From positions 1-23,321 of the IMG/VR virus record IMGVR_UViG_3300020462_000053: 23,321 bases of DNA; one strand, 5' to 3'. The stretch is from a virus. Positions within the stretch are counted from its first letter, which is position 1. Each line of letters starts with the position of its first letter. The position numbers and the translations under genes are program-made. The notes under the pieces were generated by a model that was not told the origin of the DNA, did no database searches, and saw only the letters and a program-made list of their open reading frames with translations. This document shows positions 13,791-23,321 of the stretch, piece by piece.

Positions 13791-15473
13791 GCCTCTACTA
13801 CAGCAGATGGTGATCTTGCAGTTCATGGTTCAACATATACTTTTCCTATAAATGGTGGAGATGAAAATCCAAATAAAATTACTACTTATCTTCCTTTCAA
13901 TGAAGCAGCTACTAATTTTACATTTACAAAAAGAATACATGGCAGCAATAATTATGAGTATTGGGATGCTTATGTGAAAATAAAAGGTATTCCTTATGAG
14001 GTTCAATTAATGCCTTCATTAGATTCGCATGGAACAGCAGGTTGGCCTTGTCCTCAAAAGCCTTATACTAATTCTGGTGCTGTTAATACAGATGTAAATG
14101 CATTTCAACCACACGCAACATTATCTTTAGATAATACTGCTGTTAATGTAAATATAGGTGGTGCTGCTGCTGGAGGTGGAGCTTCTTATGCTCCAGCACA
14201 ATCTTGGATATTTGATAGTAAATTTCCAAAACAAGGATTTTTAATAGAATCTCAAAATAGTGGTTGGGGTCTTGATGGTGGTGGACAAGGTATTTACAAA
14301 TATAGTGACACTCAATATGTTACCTTTACAAATCACAATCAATTAAATGCTTCAGAGTTATCTAGTGGAATGGGTAAAATAAATCTTAGATGCTATAATC
14401 CAAATAATATAGTGGAAGGACAAGACGTTACTACTAATGCAACAAATCCTGTTTGGAATAAAGATTATGATTCAACTAATGCATATAAAATTAGAGGTAT
14501 GGTTTATGGTGTATGGAAAAGTGCAACAGCAAATCAACTTACTGTTATGTATACAACCAATAAAGGTTTGACTCAACAAAGTAGTCTTGGTAATCCAAAC
14601 TGGTATCAAAGAATAAATATTTTTGATATTAACATGACTACTGGTGCAGTTGTTTCTAATTCAACAATTTCTCATGATGAGTTTAGACCAACTAGTAGTA
14701 ATAGTTTAAACACTGGTACTCCTCTTATGCCATCAGGTCATGGTTTTACTGTATGCGAATGTTCTACTCATGTTACTATGTGTTCATGGCCAGATTATGC
14801 TGGTGGTTCAACTCACCCATTCGCATTTTGGATTTGGGATAAGGCAAATAGAGATCTTAGAGTTTTTCAACCAGAACTGTATGATGATTCTACTTTTAAT
14901 AGTAGTTCTCTTTCTAATCAATCTGCTTCATATTATAGTGGAGTTTGGATGAATCATTTTAAAATGAATGATAAAATATATTTAGCAACTAAAAATACTG
15001 GTGCGACTCATAATACTCATCAAGGTGTTCATATTTACGAAACATCATCAACTAGTGCAACTCCTTATATGCGAATATATAATGATACTAATAATGATCA
15101 AATTTTTAATGCCCGTTCACAATTTCAACAACTAAGACCTTTATTTTCAAATGATACCATTACATATTCTCATCTTGGTTTGTATGATTGGAATGGAGCA
15201 AACTATAATACTGAAGGTGAAACTGCATTAATGTATAGTGGCGTAACAGTAAATCCAGAAACTGATAAAGGTATGATTCAAACAAAATTTGGGCCAGGTA
15301 CTAAATCTGGAGCTTGGTCTAGTAGTAACAATATAACTTATTATACAAATCCAGTTAAACAATCAAATGGTACTACATTATGGACAGATTCAGCAGGAAC
15401 TAATGGTTCAAATCAAGGTGGTTGGAAAACTGACATGACAACACGAAAATTCTTTGGTGGTGGTACTCAATAG
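13596..15473 (+). CDS. Large tail fibre or receptor-binding candidate
   Basis: The 625-residue product starts with the MAYKIGDTTVIDNSR head module (residues 1-65) that probably joins it to the tail. The remaining 560 residues are beta-rich, with many Gly, Asn, Thr, Tyr and Trp. They contain no domain I recognise, as is usual for fast-changing receptor-binding regions. A compact cluster C387-E-C389-x2-H392-x3-C396 lies in the middle and could hold a metal or disulphides. AGGAAAAG at 13586-13593 is the ribosome site. It is the largest protein of the fibre cassette and the best candidate for host recognition, but this is inferred from context only. No tail-fibre chaperone follows it in the window; the next gene is gp8. 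Confidence 0.7.
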   Translation: MAYKIGDTTVIDNSRELTAVGVTPSTNLVIPSGTTSNRPTGAVGKLYFDTDLGKLLVHDGTSWIVASTTADGDLAVHGSTYTFPINGGDENPNKITTYLPFNEAATNFTFTKRIHGSNNYEYWDAYVKIKGIPYEVQLMPSLDSHGTAGWPCPQKPYTNSGAVNTDVNAFQPHATLSLDNTAVNVNIGGAAAGGGASYAPAQSWIFDSKFPKQGFLIESQNSGWGLDGGGQGIYKYSDTQYVTFTNHNQLNASELSSGMGKINLRCYNPNNIVEGQDVTTNATNPVWNKDYDSTNAYKIRGMVYGVWKSATANQLTVMYTTNKGLTQQSSLGNPNWYQRINIFDINMTTGAVVSNSTISHDEFRPTSSNSLNTGTPLMPSGHGFTVCECSTHVTMCSWPDYAGGSTHPFAFWIWDKANRDLRVFQPELYDDSTFNSSSLSNQSASYYSGVWMNHFKMNDKIYLATKNTGATHNTHQGVHIYETSSTSATPYMRIYNDTNNDQIFNARSQFQQLRPLFSNDTITYSHLGLYDWNGANYNTEGETALMYSGVTVNPETDKGMIQTKFGPGTKSGAWSSSNNITYYTNPVKQSNGTTLWTDSAGTNGSNQGGWKTDMTTRKFFGGGTQ

Positions 15474-15476
15474 GTG

Positions 15477-15484
15477 TATAAATA
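15477..15484 (+). promoter_or_regulatory. T4-type late promoter for gp8 and the DUF4815 gene
   Basis: An exact TATAAATA box starts four bases after the fibre stop codon. ATG 15507 follows with AGGAAA at 15495-15500. It begins the last late unit of the window. Confidence 0.84.
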
Positions 15485-15506
15485 ATACTATAATAGGAAA
15501 AAAACA

Positions 15507-17045
15507 ATGGCAGCAATTATTACAGAAAAATTTAGATTACACAATGCAGATCAATTTAAGGAATCTTTTTCCGAATCAGCTGCATCTAACTACTACTTGT
15601 TTGTAGGAAAGTCAAGTCCTTTTACTACAACAACAAAGTATTCCGATACTGAAACTACAGGGGGAACTGACGCATCTCCACCCAATCCACATGATAGAGT
15701 TATCGAAGAAAATTACAAATGGGATTCTATGTTAGCTGCTAAAAGAATAACATCTACAGATGTTCAAGCTGTTATTCCTCGTAGAAACTATCCAACAACA
15801 TCAACCATATTAGATATGTATGAACATGATATCTCTTCTTTAAATACCACAACAAGTGGTGCAACTAATCTTTATGATAGTACATTTTATTTTGTTACTA
15901 CTGCATATAGAGTATATAAAATTTTAGATAATGATAATGGTACTGCATTAAATACAGTTACAGAACCAACATCTACATCATCTGCACCATTCTTTCATGG
16001 TAACTATTATATTCAATATATGTACACCTTAAATACTGCTGATACTATAAAGTTTTTAACTACAGACTTTGTTGCAGCTAGAACTGATGCAAGTGTGGTT
16101 ACTGATGTTGAAACTGCATCTGGCGATACTGCACCTTTTAATGGAGCTCCGATACAGGTTGTTCGCATAACGCCTGGAAGTGGTTTAGCTAGTAGTATTA
16201 CAAATACAGATTACTATACATCAGTAAATGGTGATGGTACTAATGGCATTGTTAAATTAAAAGTTGCAAGTAATAATATTGCTAGGTTTGGTCAAAATGG
16301 TTCATTAATTCATGCTGGTGGTGTTGGTTATACTTTTGGAACTATTGATTTAACAAAATGTTATACTGATGTTGGGTTATCACAAAATGAAACAAATTTA
16401 TCTGGTGGTGGTTCAACAGTTGTTCCAATTATATCACCAAGAGTTGGACACGGACATAATCCAGTTGCAGAACTAGGTGGACACTTTGTTATGATGAATG
16501 CAAGACTAGAACAGACAGAAAGTGGTGACTTTACAGTTGCAAATGATTTTAGAGAGGTTGGTATTGTTGTTGATCCACATCTAAAAGGTGGAACGACAGT
16601 TTCTGCTGTATCGCAAGTAAGAATGACTTATGCAATTAAAATGACAACATCAAGTAGTACGTTTGATGTTGATGAAAAAATAACACAAGCAACAACAAAT
16701 GCAACTGGTAGAGTTGTTGAGTGGGATGCAACAAATAAAATTTTATATTATTTACAAGAACAATGGGAAAACTATGGTATAGACTCAAATAGTTCATCAT
16801 CAACATACAGAAATCATGTTGCTTTTAGTTCTAATCATTTAGTTACTGGTGCATCAAGTAATGCAAATGGAACTCCAGATAGTGGTACTGCATCTCAAAC
16901 AGTATCTGGTATAACATTTGCAAATGGATATGCATCACCAGAACTAGAACATGATAGTGGAAATATAATCTATGTAGAAAATCGTAGACCAATTTCAAGA
17001 GCATCAGACCAAACAGAAGATATAAAAATAGTTATAGAATTTTAA
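15507..17045 (+). CDS. 8: Baseplate wedge protein gp8
   Basis: The 512-residue product matches the gp8 pattern of marine T4-like phages. There is an N-terminal NYYLFVGKSSPF (29-40), then YKWDSMLAAKR at 70-80 with DVQAVIPRRNY after it at 85-95, an YDSTFYFVTTAYRVYKILDNDNG region and a late NDFREVGIVVDP (346-357). T4 gp8 is shorter (334 residues); the extra length here seems to lie in beta insertions in the middle and in a Ser/Thr-rich part before the C-terminus. gp8 is a wedge component that links the inner wedge to outer baseplate parts. It is separated from the other wedge genes by the fibre cassette, and the DUF4815-type gene follows 18 bases after it. Confidence 0.8.
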   Translation: MAAIITEKFRLHNADQFKESFSESAASNYYLFVGKSSPFTTTTKYSDTETTGGTDASPPNPHDRVIEENYKWDSMLAAKRITSTDVQAVIPRRNYPTTSTILDMYEHDISSLNTTTSGATNLYDSTFYFVTTAYRVYKILDNDNGTALNTVTEPTSTSSAPFFHGNYYIQYMYTLNTADTIKFLTTDFVAARTDASVVTDVETASGDTAPFNGAPIQVVRITPGSGLASSITNTDYYTSVNGDGTNGIVKLKVASNNIARFGQNGSLIHAGGVGYTFGTIDLTKCYTDVGLSQNETNLSGGGSTVVPIISPRVGHGHNPVAELGGHFVMMNARLEQTESGDFTVANDFREVGIVVDPHLKGGTTVSAVSQVRMTYAIKMTTSSSTFDVDEKITQATTNATGRVVEWDATNKILYYLQEQWENYGIDSNSSSSTYRNHVAFSSNHLVTGASSNANGTPDSGTASQTVSGITFANGYASPELEHDSGNIIYVENRRPISRASDQTEDIKIVIEF

Positions 17046-17063
17046 AACTAGGAATTTGATTTA

Positions 17064-20000
17064 ATGGCTACAAACTTTAATGTAAAACCCTACTATGATG
17101 ATTACGACTCATCAAAGAATTTTCACAGAGTTATGTTTCGTCCTGCTTATTCAGTACAAGCTCGTGAATTAACACAACTACAGACAATACTACAAAATCA
17201 AATTACTAAATTTGGAGAACATATTTTCCAAAATGGTTCTATGGTTATTCCAGGCGATCTTAACTTTGATATGCAGTATGATTATATCAAAGTCAACTCT
17301 GCATATAATACATTAGAAGTTGAAACATATAGAACAAGTTTTCTTAATAAAATAATTGTAGGTGCAACAAGTGGTGTAAAGGCAAAGGTTATTGGTACAG
17401 TTGCAGCTACAAGTTCAACATCAACTACATCTGCTGATCCTATAACTTTATATATTAAATATGAAGATAGTGGAACTAATAATGCAACACTTAAATTTGC
17501 ATCTGGAGAAGTTGTTACATCAACAAATGCAAATAATACCACAACTGTAAATCCAAGTTTAAGTACAAATCAAACAACTGAATTAAATGCAACCATACAA
17601 TCAACTGATACTCCAGTTGGTACTGGTTCTGCTGTACTGGTTCACGCTGGTGTTTACTTTATCAATGGTCACTTTGTTTCTAATACAGAACAAGTTATTC
17701 TTTTAGACAAATATACTAATACACCATCATATCGTGTCGGATTTGTTGTAGCAGAAACTTTTGCAACACCAGAAGAAGATACCAGTTTATTAGATAATGC
17801 AACTGGATCATCTAATGTGAATGCGCCAGGCGCCCATAGATTTAAAATTGCAGTAACACTTACAAAGAAAGCTTTAACTGCAACTGATGATTCTGACTTT
17901 GTTGAACTTGGAAGAATAAGTAATGGTAAAATTTTATCTTATAAGAAAAATGCAGATTATGCTGAACTACAACACACACTTGCAAGAAGAACATTTGATG
18001 AAAGTGGTAACTATGAAGTAAGACCATTTTTAACAGAAGTTCGTGAACATTTAAAGAGTGGAACAAATAGAGGTATATATTCTTCATCTGTCGGTGGAGA
18101 TGCTGATAAAATTGTATTTGCAGTAGAACCAGGCAAAGCTTATGTTGATGGTTATGAAATAGAAACCATGTCAACACAATTCATTAAAGCAGATAAACCA
18201 AGAACATTTGATAGAGTAGAAGATAAAACAATACAAACACCAGTAGGTAATCATGTATTAATTCATAATGTTGTAGGTACGCCTGCAATAGATGAATTTG
18301 AAACACTTCATTTGAGAGATCAACTCATATCTGATACTAGTGGTAATACAGTTATAGGAACTGCAAAGGCAAAGTTTTTTCTTTTGCATGATGGTGATTA
18401 TCTTGGTACAAATCCACCAGTGATATTTAAACTTGGTCTTTTTGATATAAAAATGAATGATGGAAAAGACTTTGCAAGAGATGTTAAGTCCATAAATGAT
18501 CATGCTACCATAGGTGGTACTGGTAGTGATTTTGAAGCTGATATAAAACCAACATTCGTTGCCATATCTGGTGTTGGTACATCACCAGATGTTAGTAGTA
18601 ATAATAGTGGTGTTAGTGGTTTTCAAGGTTCTGTTTTTAGTCAACAATTAAAATTAAAAGATAGATTGATTGCAAAAGTTATTGGTGTAGAAACTGATAT
18701 TGGAAGAATAAGTACTCTTACCGATAATGATAGTTTAGTTTTATCAGCAGTTTCTCCAACAACATTTACTAATGCAACTATAGGTAGATTTTCTGCACAA
18801 ATAATTAGACCAGATCAAAAACTTTTAGTATTTCCAAGTGACTATCGTAGGGTCAGAAAAATTCGTGGAAACACAGTATCAAATCCAGATAGTGCATTAG
18901 GAACAAGTTACACAGTAATGAAAAGCTTTTCTGCACAGACTAGTAACTCTAGTGGTATCGTAGAATTTTCTTTGTCTGCTAATGAAGAGTTTCAAGGTAC
19001 AAGTCTTAAAAATTATGTATTACAATTAAATTCAGCTCCTCATCATATTTTAGCAATAGAATCAAGTGATGTATCACTAGTAGATAGTCAGACAGTGCAA
19101 ATTGATACTACTGGTGTTGCGGCAATTAGTGGTGGTAGTGCAATAGGTGGTGCTAACAAATCACTTGAATTATTAGCTGCAGTAAAAGTATCTTCTGGAG
19201 AGGCACAAGAAAAAAGTAAAACTTTACAGACTAATGGATCAGATGATATTACTGGTCAGAGTAATGTAGAAAAAACAGAAATTTTGTTAGACGAAGCAGA
19301 TGGATTTAGATTACTTGCAGTTTCAATGGGAACGTCTTATGGTTCATATTCAGCAACTGGTGCTATTGATATTACAAATAGATATAATTTTGATAGTGGA
19401 CAAAGAGATGCATTTTATGATCTTGCAAGAATAAATTTAAAGCCTGGTCAACCAGTTCCAACTGGTGCTCTTAGAATTACTTTTGAATTTTTCCAACATA
19501 GTGCTGGTGGTGGTGGTGACTACTTTTCTGTAGACTCCTATCCAACTAGTTTAGGTTACGAAAATATACCAAGTTATACTTCCACACAAGGTAGTGGTAA
19601 AAAATTTGAGTTAAGAGATTGTTTAGATTTTAGACCAAGAGTTGGAAGTAATGGTAGTTTTAATACAGGTCAAGGTGCTGTTCTTTCAGAAATACCTTTT
19701 TTCGGAACAAATGTTGAAGCTGATTTTTCTTATTTCTTAGGAAGAAAAGATTTAATTTTTGTAGATAAACTAGGAAATTTTGATGTACTACAAGGTGTAC
19801 CTTCATTAAATCCAGAAAAACCACAAGAACCAGAAAATGGTATGGTTTTATTTGAAGTTGCATATGAACCTTATGTAGTAAATTTAAAAGAAGTAAGACA
19901 TAAAAAGTTAGATAATCGTAGATATACTATGAGAGATATAGGTAGATTGGATAAAAGAATTTCTAATCTAGAATATTATACATCTCTTAATCTTTTAGAA

Positions 20001-23000
20001 AAAGAAACAGCAGATCTTGCAGTTAAAGATTCAGATGGTAACGATAGATTAAAAAATGGATTTATTGTAGATAACTTTTCTGGTCATGTGATAGGTGATT
20101 TTATAAATCCAGATTATAAAAATTCTATAGACATGAAGAAAAGAGAGCTTCGTCCTATGGGATTTAGTGATAATGTAGGATTAATAGAATCTGTTTCTAG
20201 TAATTCATCTAGAACATCTGCAAATTATAAAATACATGATGATGGTATTATAACATTACCATATACAGAAACATCTCATGTAGAAAATCCATATGCATCT
20301 GATAGTTTTGATATAAATCCATATAAAGTTGCACCATTTAATGGTAAGGTTGTTCTTGTACCATATTCTGATGATTGGAATGATGTAACAAGAAGGCCTG
20401 ATATTGTTGTGAATGATGATAATAACTTTGATGCAATTAAAGAAATTGCAGATGAAACAGGTGTGACAGGAATTGTATGGGAAAGTTGGCAAGATAATTG
20501 GTTTGGTTCTCCAGTATCTGCTGGAACTCAAAGTTTAGGTAGTACTCAATCAACGTCATCAGCAAGAGTATCTGGCGGTACAGTTACAACAACTACAGAA
20601 ACAAGTCAAAGTAGAGAAGTATTTTCTCAAACTGTAGGACAAGTTCGTTCTGGTATAGAAACAACTTTACAATCTACAGTTGAAACTCATAATATGGGTG
20701 ACAGAATTGTAGGTATTTCTATGATACCTTTTATTCGTTCCAGACCAGTAAGTATTTCTATTCAAAATATGAAACCTAATGCAAAGTTATATGGTTTTTT
20801 TGATAATGAAAATGTAACATCTTTTGTAAGACAAGCAGATATTTTTAATCTTACAATAACTCAACAAACTTTAACTGATAATGGGGCAATAGAATTAAGT
20901 CCAAATCAATTAGAAACGCCTGGTGCTTCAGCTGCATCTGACTCTGGTAGAATTTGGGATGGTGTTACTGATGCAGTACAAGCTTTTGGTTTTGGTGACA
21001 TTATTAGAAATTCAACTCATACTGCAACTGCTGTTACCAGTGTTACCTTTACTGGAACTGGTGGATCAGATACAACTTCTGCACAAGTTACAGTTGCAAG
21101 TGTTGATGAAATAAAGCCTGGTCATCATATTCAATTAAGTATTTTAACTGGAACTACAGAATTAAATTTTACTGTATCAAGAAATAATAATTATGTTGTA
21201 ACTGCTGTAGACTCATCAACTAAAATAGTTACCATTGGTGCGATAGGTGGTGGTAGATTAGATGATGGAACTGAATCAAATAAACTTTCATCTTCTGGTA
21301 CTCAAACTGGAACTTTACAAAGACTTCAAGCATCTGCTCATATTGCAACTCAAGGGCCTGGAACATCAACTGCTAGAGATGTTTTTGTAACAAATGTTTT
21401 AAATGGATTTGCAGTAGGCGAAACTGCAAATGGAACAATTGCAAAAATTTCTAATGGTAAAGTAAATATTACAATGATTATATCTTCTATTAATGGAAGT
21501 ACAGTTACAACATCTAATCCAACAATGAAAACAAATTCTAGTGATATGATTACAAATGCAAATGGTCAATTTGTTGGTGTTTTCTATATTCCAAATACAG
21601 AAGAAGTAAGATTTAGAACTGGTGAAAGACTATTAAGATTAATTGATAATATTAATAATAGTACAGAATTTGGATTATGGTCTACCAAAGGTGAAAGAGA
21701 ATATAATGCAACTGGTATTGCAGAAGAAAGAGAACAGACTATTCTTAATATAAGAAAGGCTCACTTTCAAAGAGATTACAAAGAAGAAACACAACAAGTT
21801 AACAGAACTGTATATGGTGCAGTTCAAACAAGTAATAGACCAATTGCATCTGCATTTGTTGCTGATCCACCCCCACCACCACCAGATCCACCACAAAGAC
21901 ATGATCCTCTTGCACAAACATTTTTAAATGTAGGACAAGAAGGTGCATTTGTTACTAGTGTAGATTTATTTTTTAGTGTAAAGGGTACAAGACCAGTAAC
22001 AGTACAGATAACTGATACGATAGATGGATTTCCATCTAATAAAGTAATGTCAGAGGTAACATTAGAAATTGATGATGTTAATGTATCTGATGATGCTTCA
22101 GCATCAACTCGATTTACTTTTCCATCACCTGTATATCTAAAAGATGATATAAATTATGCAATCTTAATTAAGGTTGATGAGCCTGGAACAAGAGTATTTT
22201 TCTCTGAAGTCGGTGGAACAAATCTAACTGATAGTAGATTGATATCTGCAAACCCATTAACAGGAACATTATTCTTATCACAAAATGGTCAGACATGGAC
22301 ACCACACCAGACTCGTGATGTTAAGTTTACTTTGTATCGTGCTGATTTCGCAACATCAGCTGCTGGAACTCCATCATTTATTAATACTACAGTTCCTGCT
22401 GATACTTTAAAAGATAATCCATTTCAGACTAACACAGGAACTGGAACTAATGATGATGTTGCAACAAAAGTTAGAGTTCTTCATCAAAATCATGGAATGA
22501 AAGCAAATGATAAAGTTATAATTTCAAATGTTGCAAATGGTTTTTATGGTGCAGAATCAACAACACAAGGTATTACATCAAATGCACTAAATGGAACTCA
22601 TACAATTAGTAGTGCAGATAATGATAGTTATATTATTGCTATTACTGATGATGCAGCTGCAGCTAATATACCAGGCGGAAAACCTGCTTTGAAATCTGTA
22701 TTTAGTGGTGGATCTGGTATTGTTGCAACTAGAAATATTGCAGCTGATATTGTACAACTCGCAGTATCAGAAATTAAAGTGCCTGGAACAAATATTACAT
22801 ATTCATGGACAGGTATGGATACATCATATGCAAAACAAAATTCTAAACCTATAACAGAGAATAGAAGTTATTATCCACCTTCAAGACAAATTGTTGCTTC
22901 AGAGGTTAATCAGAATAATAGTTTAGGTGGTGGAAGAACTGGAAACTCAAGTCTTATCGCTGGAACTTCTGCAAATGTTGTTGCAACAATGAGTTCAACT

Positions 23001-23321
23001 AGTTCATTTTTAACACCTGTATTGGATAGTGAAAGAATATCACTATGTTTAACATCTAATAAAATTTCTAATTATACAAGGTCAACATTTAATGATACTA
23101 ATTTAGATGATAGAACTGTTTCTAGTTCTCCAGCTAATCTTACATTTGATGCATCTGCAAAAACAATGAATACTTCTACTTCAGCAGTTAAATTAGAATT
23201 TTTAACTTTAGACATAGGTAAAGAAATTACTGTTACTGGAGCTATTAATAGTAATAATGGAACTTATACAATAACATCTGTATCTGATGATGGTGCAAGT
23301 GTTGGAATAGATCCAGCTCCT
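17064..23321 (+). CDS. Giant DUF4815-type virion structural protein (partial)
   Basis: The frame is open for 2086 codons from ATG 17064 (AGGA at 17050-17053) to the window end, so the C-terminus is missing. The N-terminus has the DUF4815 signature: FRPAYSVQARELTQLQTIL (25-43), FGEHIFQNGSMVIPG (50-64), LDFRPR at 854-859 and YTMRDIGRLDKRISNLEYY at 954-972. Around 1213-1250 a VGISMIPFIRSRPVSI segment followed by LYGFFDNENV matches large structural proteins of marine T4-like phages. A DPPPPPPDPP hinge (1601-1610) leads into a DPLAQTF domain (1614 on) known from the same group. The protein probably forms an outer baseplate or fibre-network component. The order after gp8 is where T4 has gp9/gp10, but sequence alone does not equate them. 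Confidence 0.88.
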   Translation, partial: MATNFNVKPYYDDYDSSKNFHRVMFRPAYSVQARELTQLQTILQNQITKFGEHIFQNGSMVIPGDLNFDMQYDYIKVNSAYNTLEVETYRTSFLNKIIVGATSGVKAKVIGTVAATSSTSTTSADPITLYIKYEDSGTNNATLKFASGEVVTSTNANNTTTVNPSLSTNQTTELNATIQSTDTPVGTGSAVLVHAGVYFINGHFVSNTEQVILLDKYTNTPSYRVGFVVAETFATPEEDTSLLDNATGSSNVNAPGAHRFKIAVTLTKKALTATDDSDFVELGRISNGKILSYKKNADYAELQHTLARRTFDESGNYEVRPFLTEVREHLKSGTNRGIYSSSVGGDADKIVFAVEPGKAYVDGYEIETMSTQFIKADKPRTFDRVEDKTIQTPVGNHVLIHNVVGTPAIDEFETLHLRDQLISDTSGNTVIGTAKAKFFLLHDGDYLGTNPPVIFKLGLFDIKMNDGKDFARDVKSINDHATIGGTGSDFEADIKPTFVAISGVGTSPDVSSNNSGVSGFQGSVFSQQLKLKDRLIAKVIGVETDIGRISTLTDNDSLVLSAVSPTTFTNATIGRFSAQIIRPDQKLLVFPSDYRRVRKIRGNTVSNPDSALGTSYTVMKSFSAQTSNSSGIVEFSLSANEEFQGTSLKNYVLQLNSAPHHILAIESSDVSLVDSQTVQIDTTGVAAISGGSAIGGANKSLELLAAVKVSSGEAQEKSKTLQTNGSDDITGQSNVEKTEILLDEADGFRLLAVSMGTSYGSYSATGAIDITNRYNFDSGQRDAFYDLARINLKPGQPVPTGALRITFEFFQHSAGGGGDYFSVDSYPTSLGYENIPSYTSTQGSGKKFELRDCLDFRPRVGSNGSFNTGQGAVLSEIPFFGTNVEADFSYFLGRKDLIFVDKLGNFDVLQGVPSLNPEKPQEPENGMVLFEVAYEPYVVNLKEVRHKKLDNRRYTMRDIGRLDKRISNLEYYTSLNLLEKETADLAVKDSDGNDRLKNGFIVDNFSGHVIGDFINPDYKNSIDMKKRELRPMGFSDNVGLIESVSSNSSRTSANYKIHDDGIITLPYTETSHVENPYASDSFDINPYKVAPFNGKVVLVPYSDDWNDVTRRPDIVVNDDNNFDAIKEIADETGVTGIVWESWQDNWFGSPVSAGTQSLGSTQSTSSARVSGGTVTTTTETSQSREVFSQTVGQVRSGIETTLQSTVETHNMGDRIVGISMIPFIRSRPVSISIQNMKPNAKLYGFFDNENVTSFVRQADIFNLTITQQTLTDNGAIELSPNQLETPGASAASDSGRIWDGVTDAVQAFGFGDIIRNSTHTATAVTSVTFTGTGGSDTTSAQVTVASVDEIKPGHHIQLSILTGTTELNFTVSRNNNYVVTAVDSSTKIVTIGAIGGGRLDDGTESNKLSSSGTQTGTLQRLQASAHIATQGPGTSTARDVFVTNVLNGFAVGETANGTIAKISNGKVNITMIISSINGSTVTTSNPTMKTNSSDMITNANGQFVGVFYIPNTEEVRFRTGERLLRLIDNINNSTEFGLWSTKGEREYNATGIAEEREQTILNIRKAHFQRDYKEETQQVNRTVYGAVQTSNRPIASAFVADPPPPPPDPPQRHDPLAQTFLNVGQEGAFVTSVDLFFSVKGTRPVTVQITDTIDGFPSNKVMSEVTLEIDDVNVSDDASASTRFTFPSPVYLKDDINYAILIKVDEPGTRVFFSEVGGTNLTDSRLISANPLTGTLFLSQNGQTWTPHQTRDVKFTLYRADFATSAAGTPSFINTTVPADTLKDNPFQTNTGTGTNDDVATKVRVLHQNHGMKANDKVIISNVANGFYGAESTTQGITSNALNGTHTISSADNDSYIIAITDDAAAANIPGGKPALKSVFSGGSGIVATRNIAADIVQLAVSEIKVPGTNITYSWTGMDTSYAKQNSKPITENRSYYPPSRQIVASEVNQNNSLGGGRTGNSSLIAGTSANVVATMSSTSSFLTPVLDSERISLCLTSNKISNYTRSTFNDTNLDDRTVSSSPANLTFDASAKTMNTSTSAVKLEFLTLDIGKEITVTGAINSNNGTYTITSVSDDGASVGIDPAP

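Noticed and set aside
13847-13854. TATAAATG inside the large fibre gene
   Set aside because: Last base differs from TATAAATA and no gene start lies downstream at a useful distance.
17860-18177. 105-codon minus-strand open frame inside the DUF4815-type gene
   Set aside because: It is rich in Leu, His and Gln, as expected from antisense of AT-rich coding DNA; the + strand frame is continuous and conserved in pattern.
20923-21114. 63-codon + strand frame inside the DUF4815-type gene
   Set aside because: It is Leu/Gln-rich, in a different frame from a continuous long gene, and has no ribosome site; a frame shadow.
17064-23321. Possible break or frameshift in the giant gene, since no closed frame is found here
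   Set aside because: Reading from ATG 17064 gives 2086 codons in one frame with no stop up to the last base; it is open only because the window ends.
1-23321. tRNA genes, CRISPR arrays, insertion sequences or integrase/attachment sites
   Set aside because: None could be seen; the gaps between genes are short and filled by promoters, ribosome sites and one terminator, with no stretch over 300 bases lacking a gene.

Overview
The window is part of a tailed-phage genome of the T4-like contractile-tail (myovirus) type. The evidence is a run of recognisable baseplate genes (a gp5-like hub, a spike, a PAAR tip, gp25, gp6, a gp7-like protein, gp8) and a very large DUF4815-type structural protein. 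It also carries four copies of the T4 late promoter box TATAAATA, each directly in front of a structural-gene cluster. The DNA is AT-rich throughout, and the protein styles resemble marine T4-like phages (cyanophage and SAR11/pelagiphage relatives). An AT-rich marine bacterial host is therefore likely, but the host is an inference. Every supported gene lies on the + strand.

Layout. (1) 18-1114: a secreted HExxH metallopeptidase-like protein and two small membrane proteins. (2) 1115-2948: a patch of small genes (an LPD29-like protein and four unrecognised ones) driven by three strong sigma70-type promoters; the second and third promoters share 35 of 40 bases. It ends in a Rho-independent terminator at 2978-3014. 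(3) 3015-6495: the hub and spike operon, with an OB-fold hub protein carrying an M15-type peptidase, a beta-helical spike carrying a second M15-type peptidase, a PAAR tip, and a staphylococcal-nuclease-like enzyme. (4) 6529-11700: baseplate wedge genes gp25, gp6 and gp7-like. (5) 11736-15473: an adhesin or fibre cassette of four genes, including a protein ending in a cupredoxin-like domain with a full set of type 1 copper ligands, and a 67-residue protein that duplicates the head of the 625-residue fibre next to it. (6) 15507-end: gp8 and the first 2086 residues of a DUF4815-type structural protein that runs off the window.

How it works together. The sigma70-type patch looks like early expression, made by the host polymerase as it stands. 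The four TATAAATA boxes imply late expression of hub, wedge, fibre and gp8/DUF4815 units by a polymerase with a T4-type late sigma factor. The switch between the two is unusually compact. The terminator closing the early patch contains the late promoter in its apical part. Its 3' arm is the ribosome binding site of the hub gene, and its U-tract touches the hub start codon. The late start point should fall inside the 3' arm, so late RNA should escape the hairpin. The other main points of interest are the two separate peptidase domains at the tail tip, the nuclease placed behind the PAAR tip, and the copper-site fibre domain.
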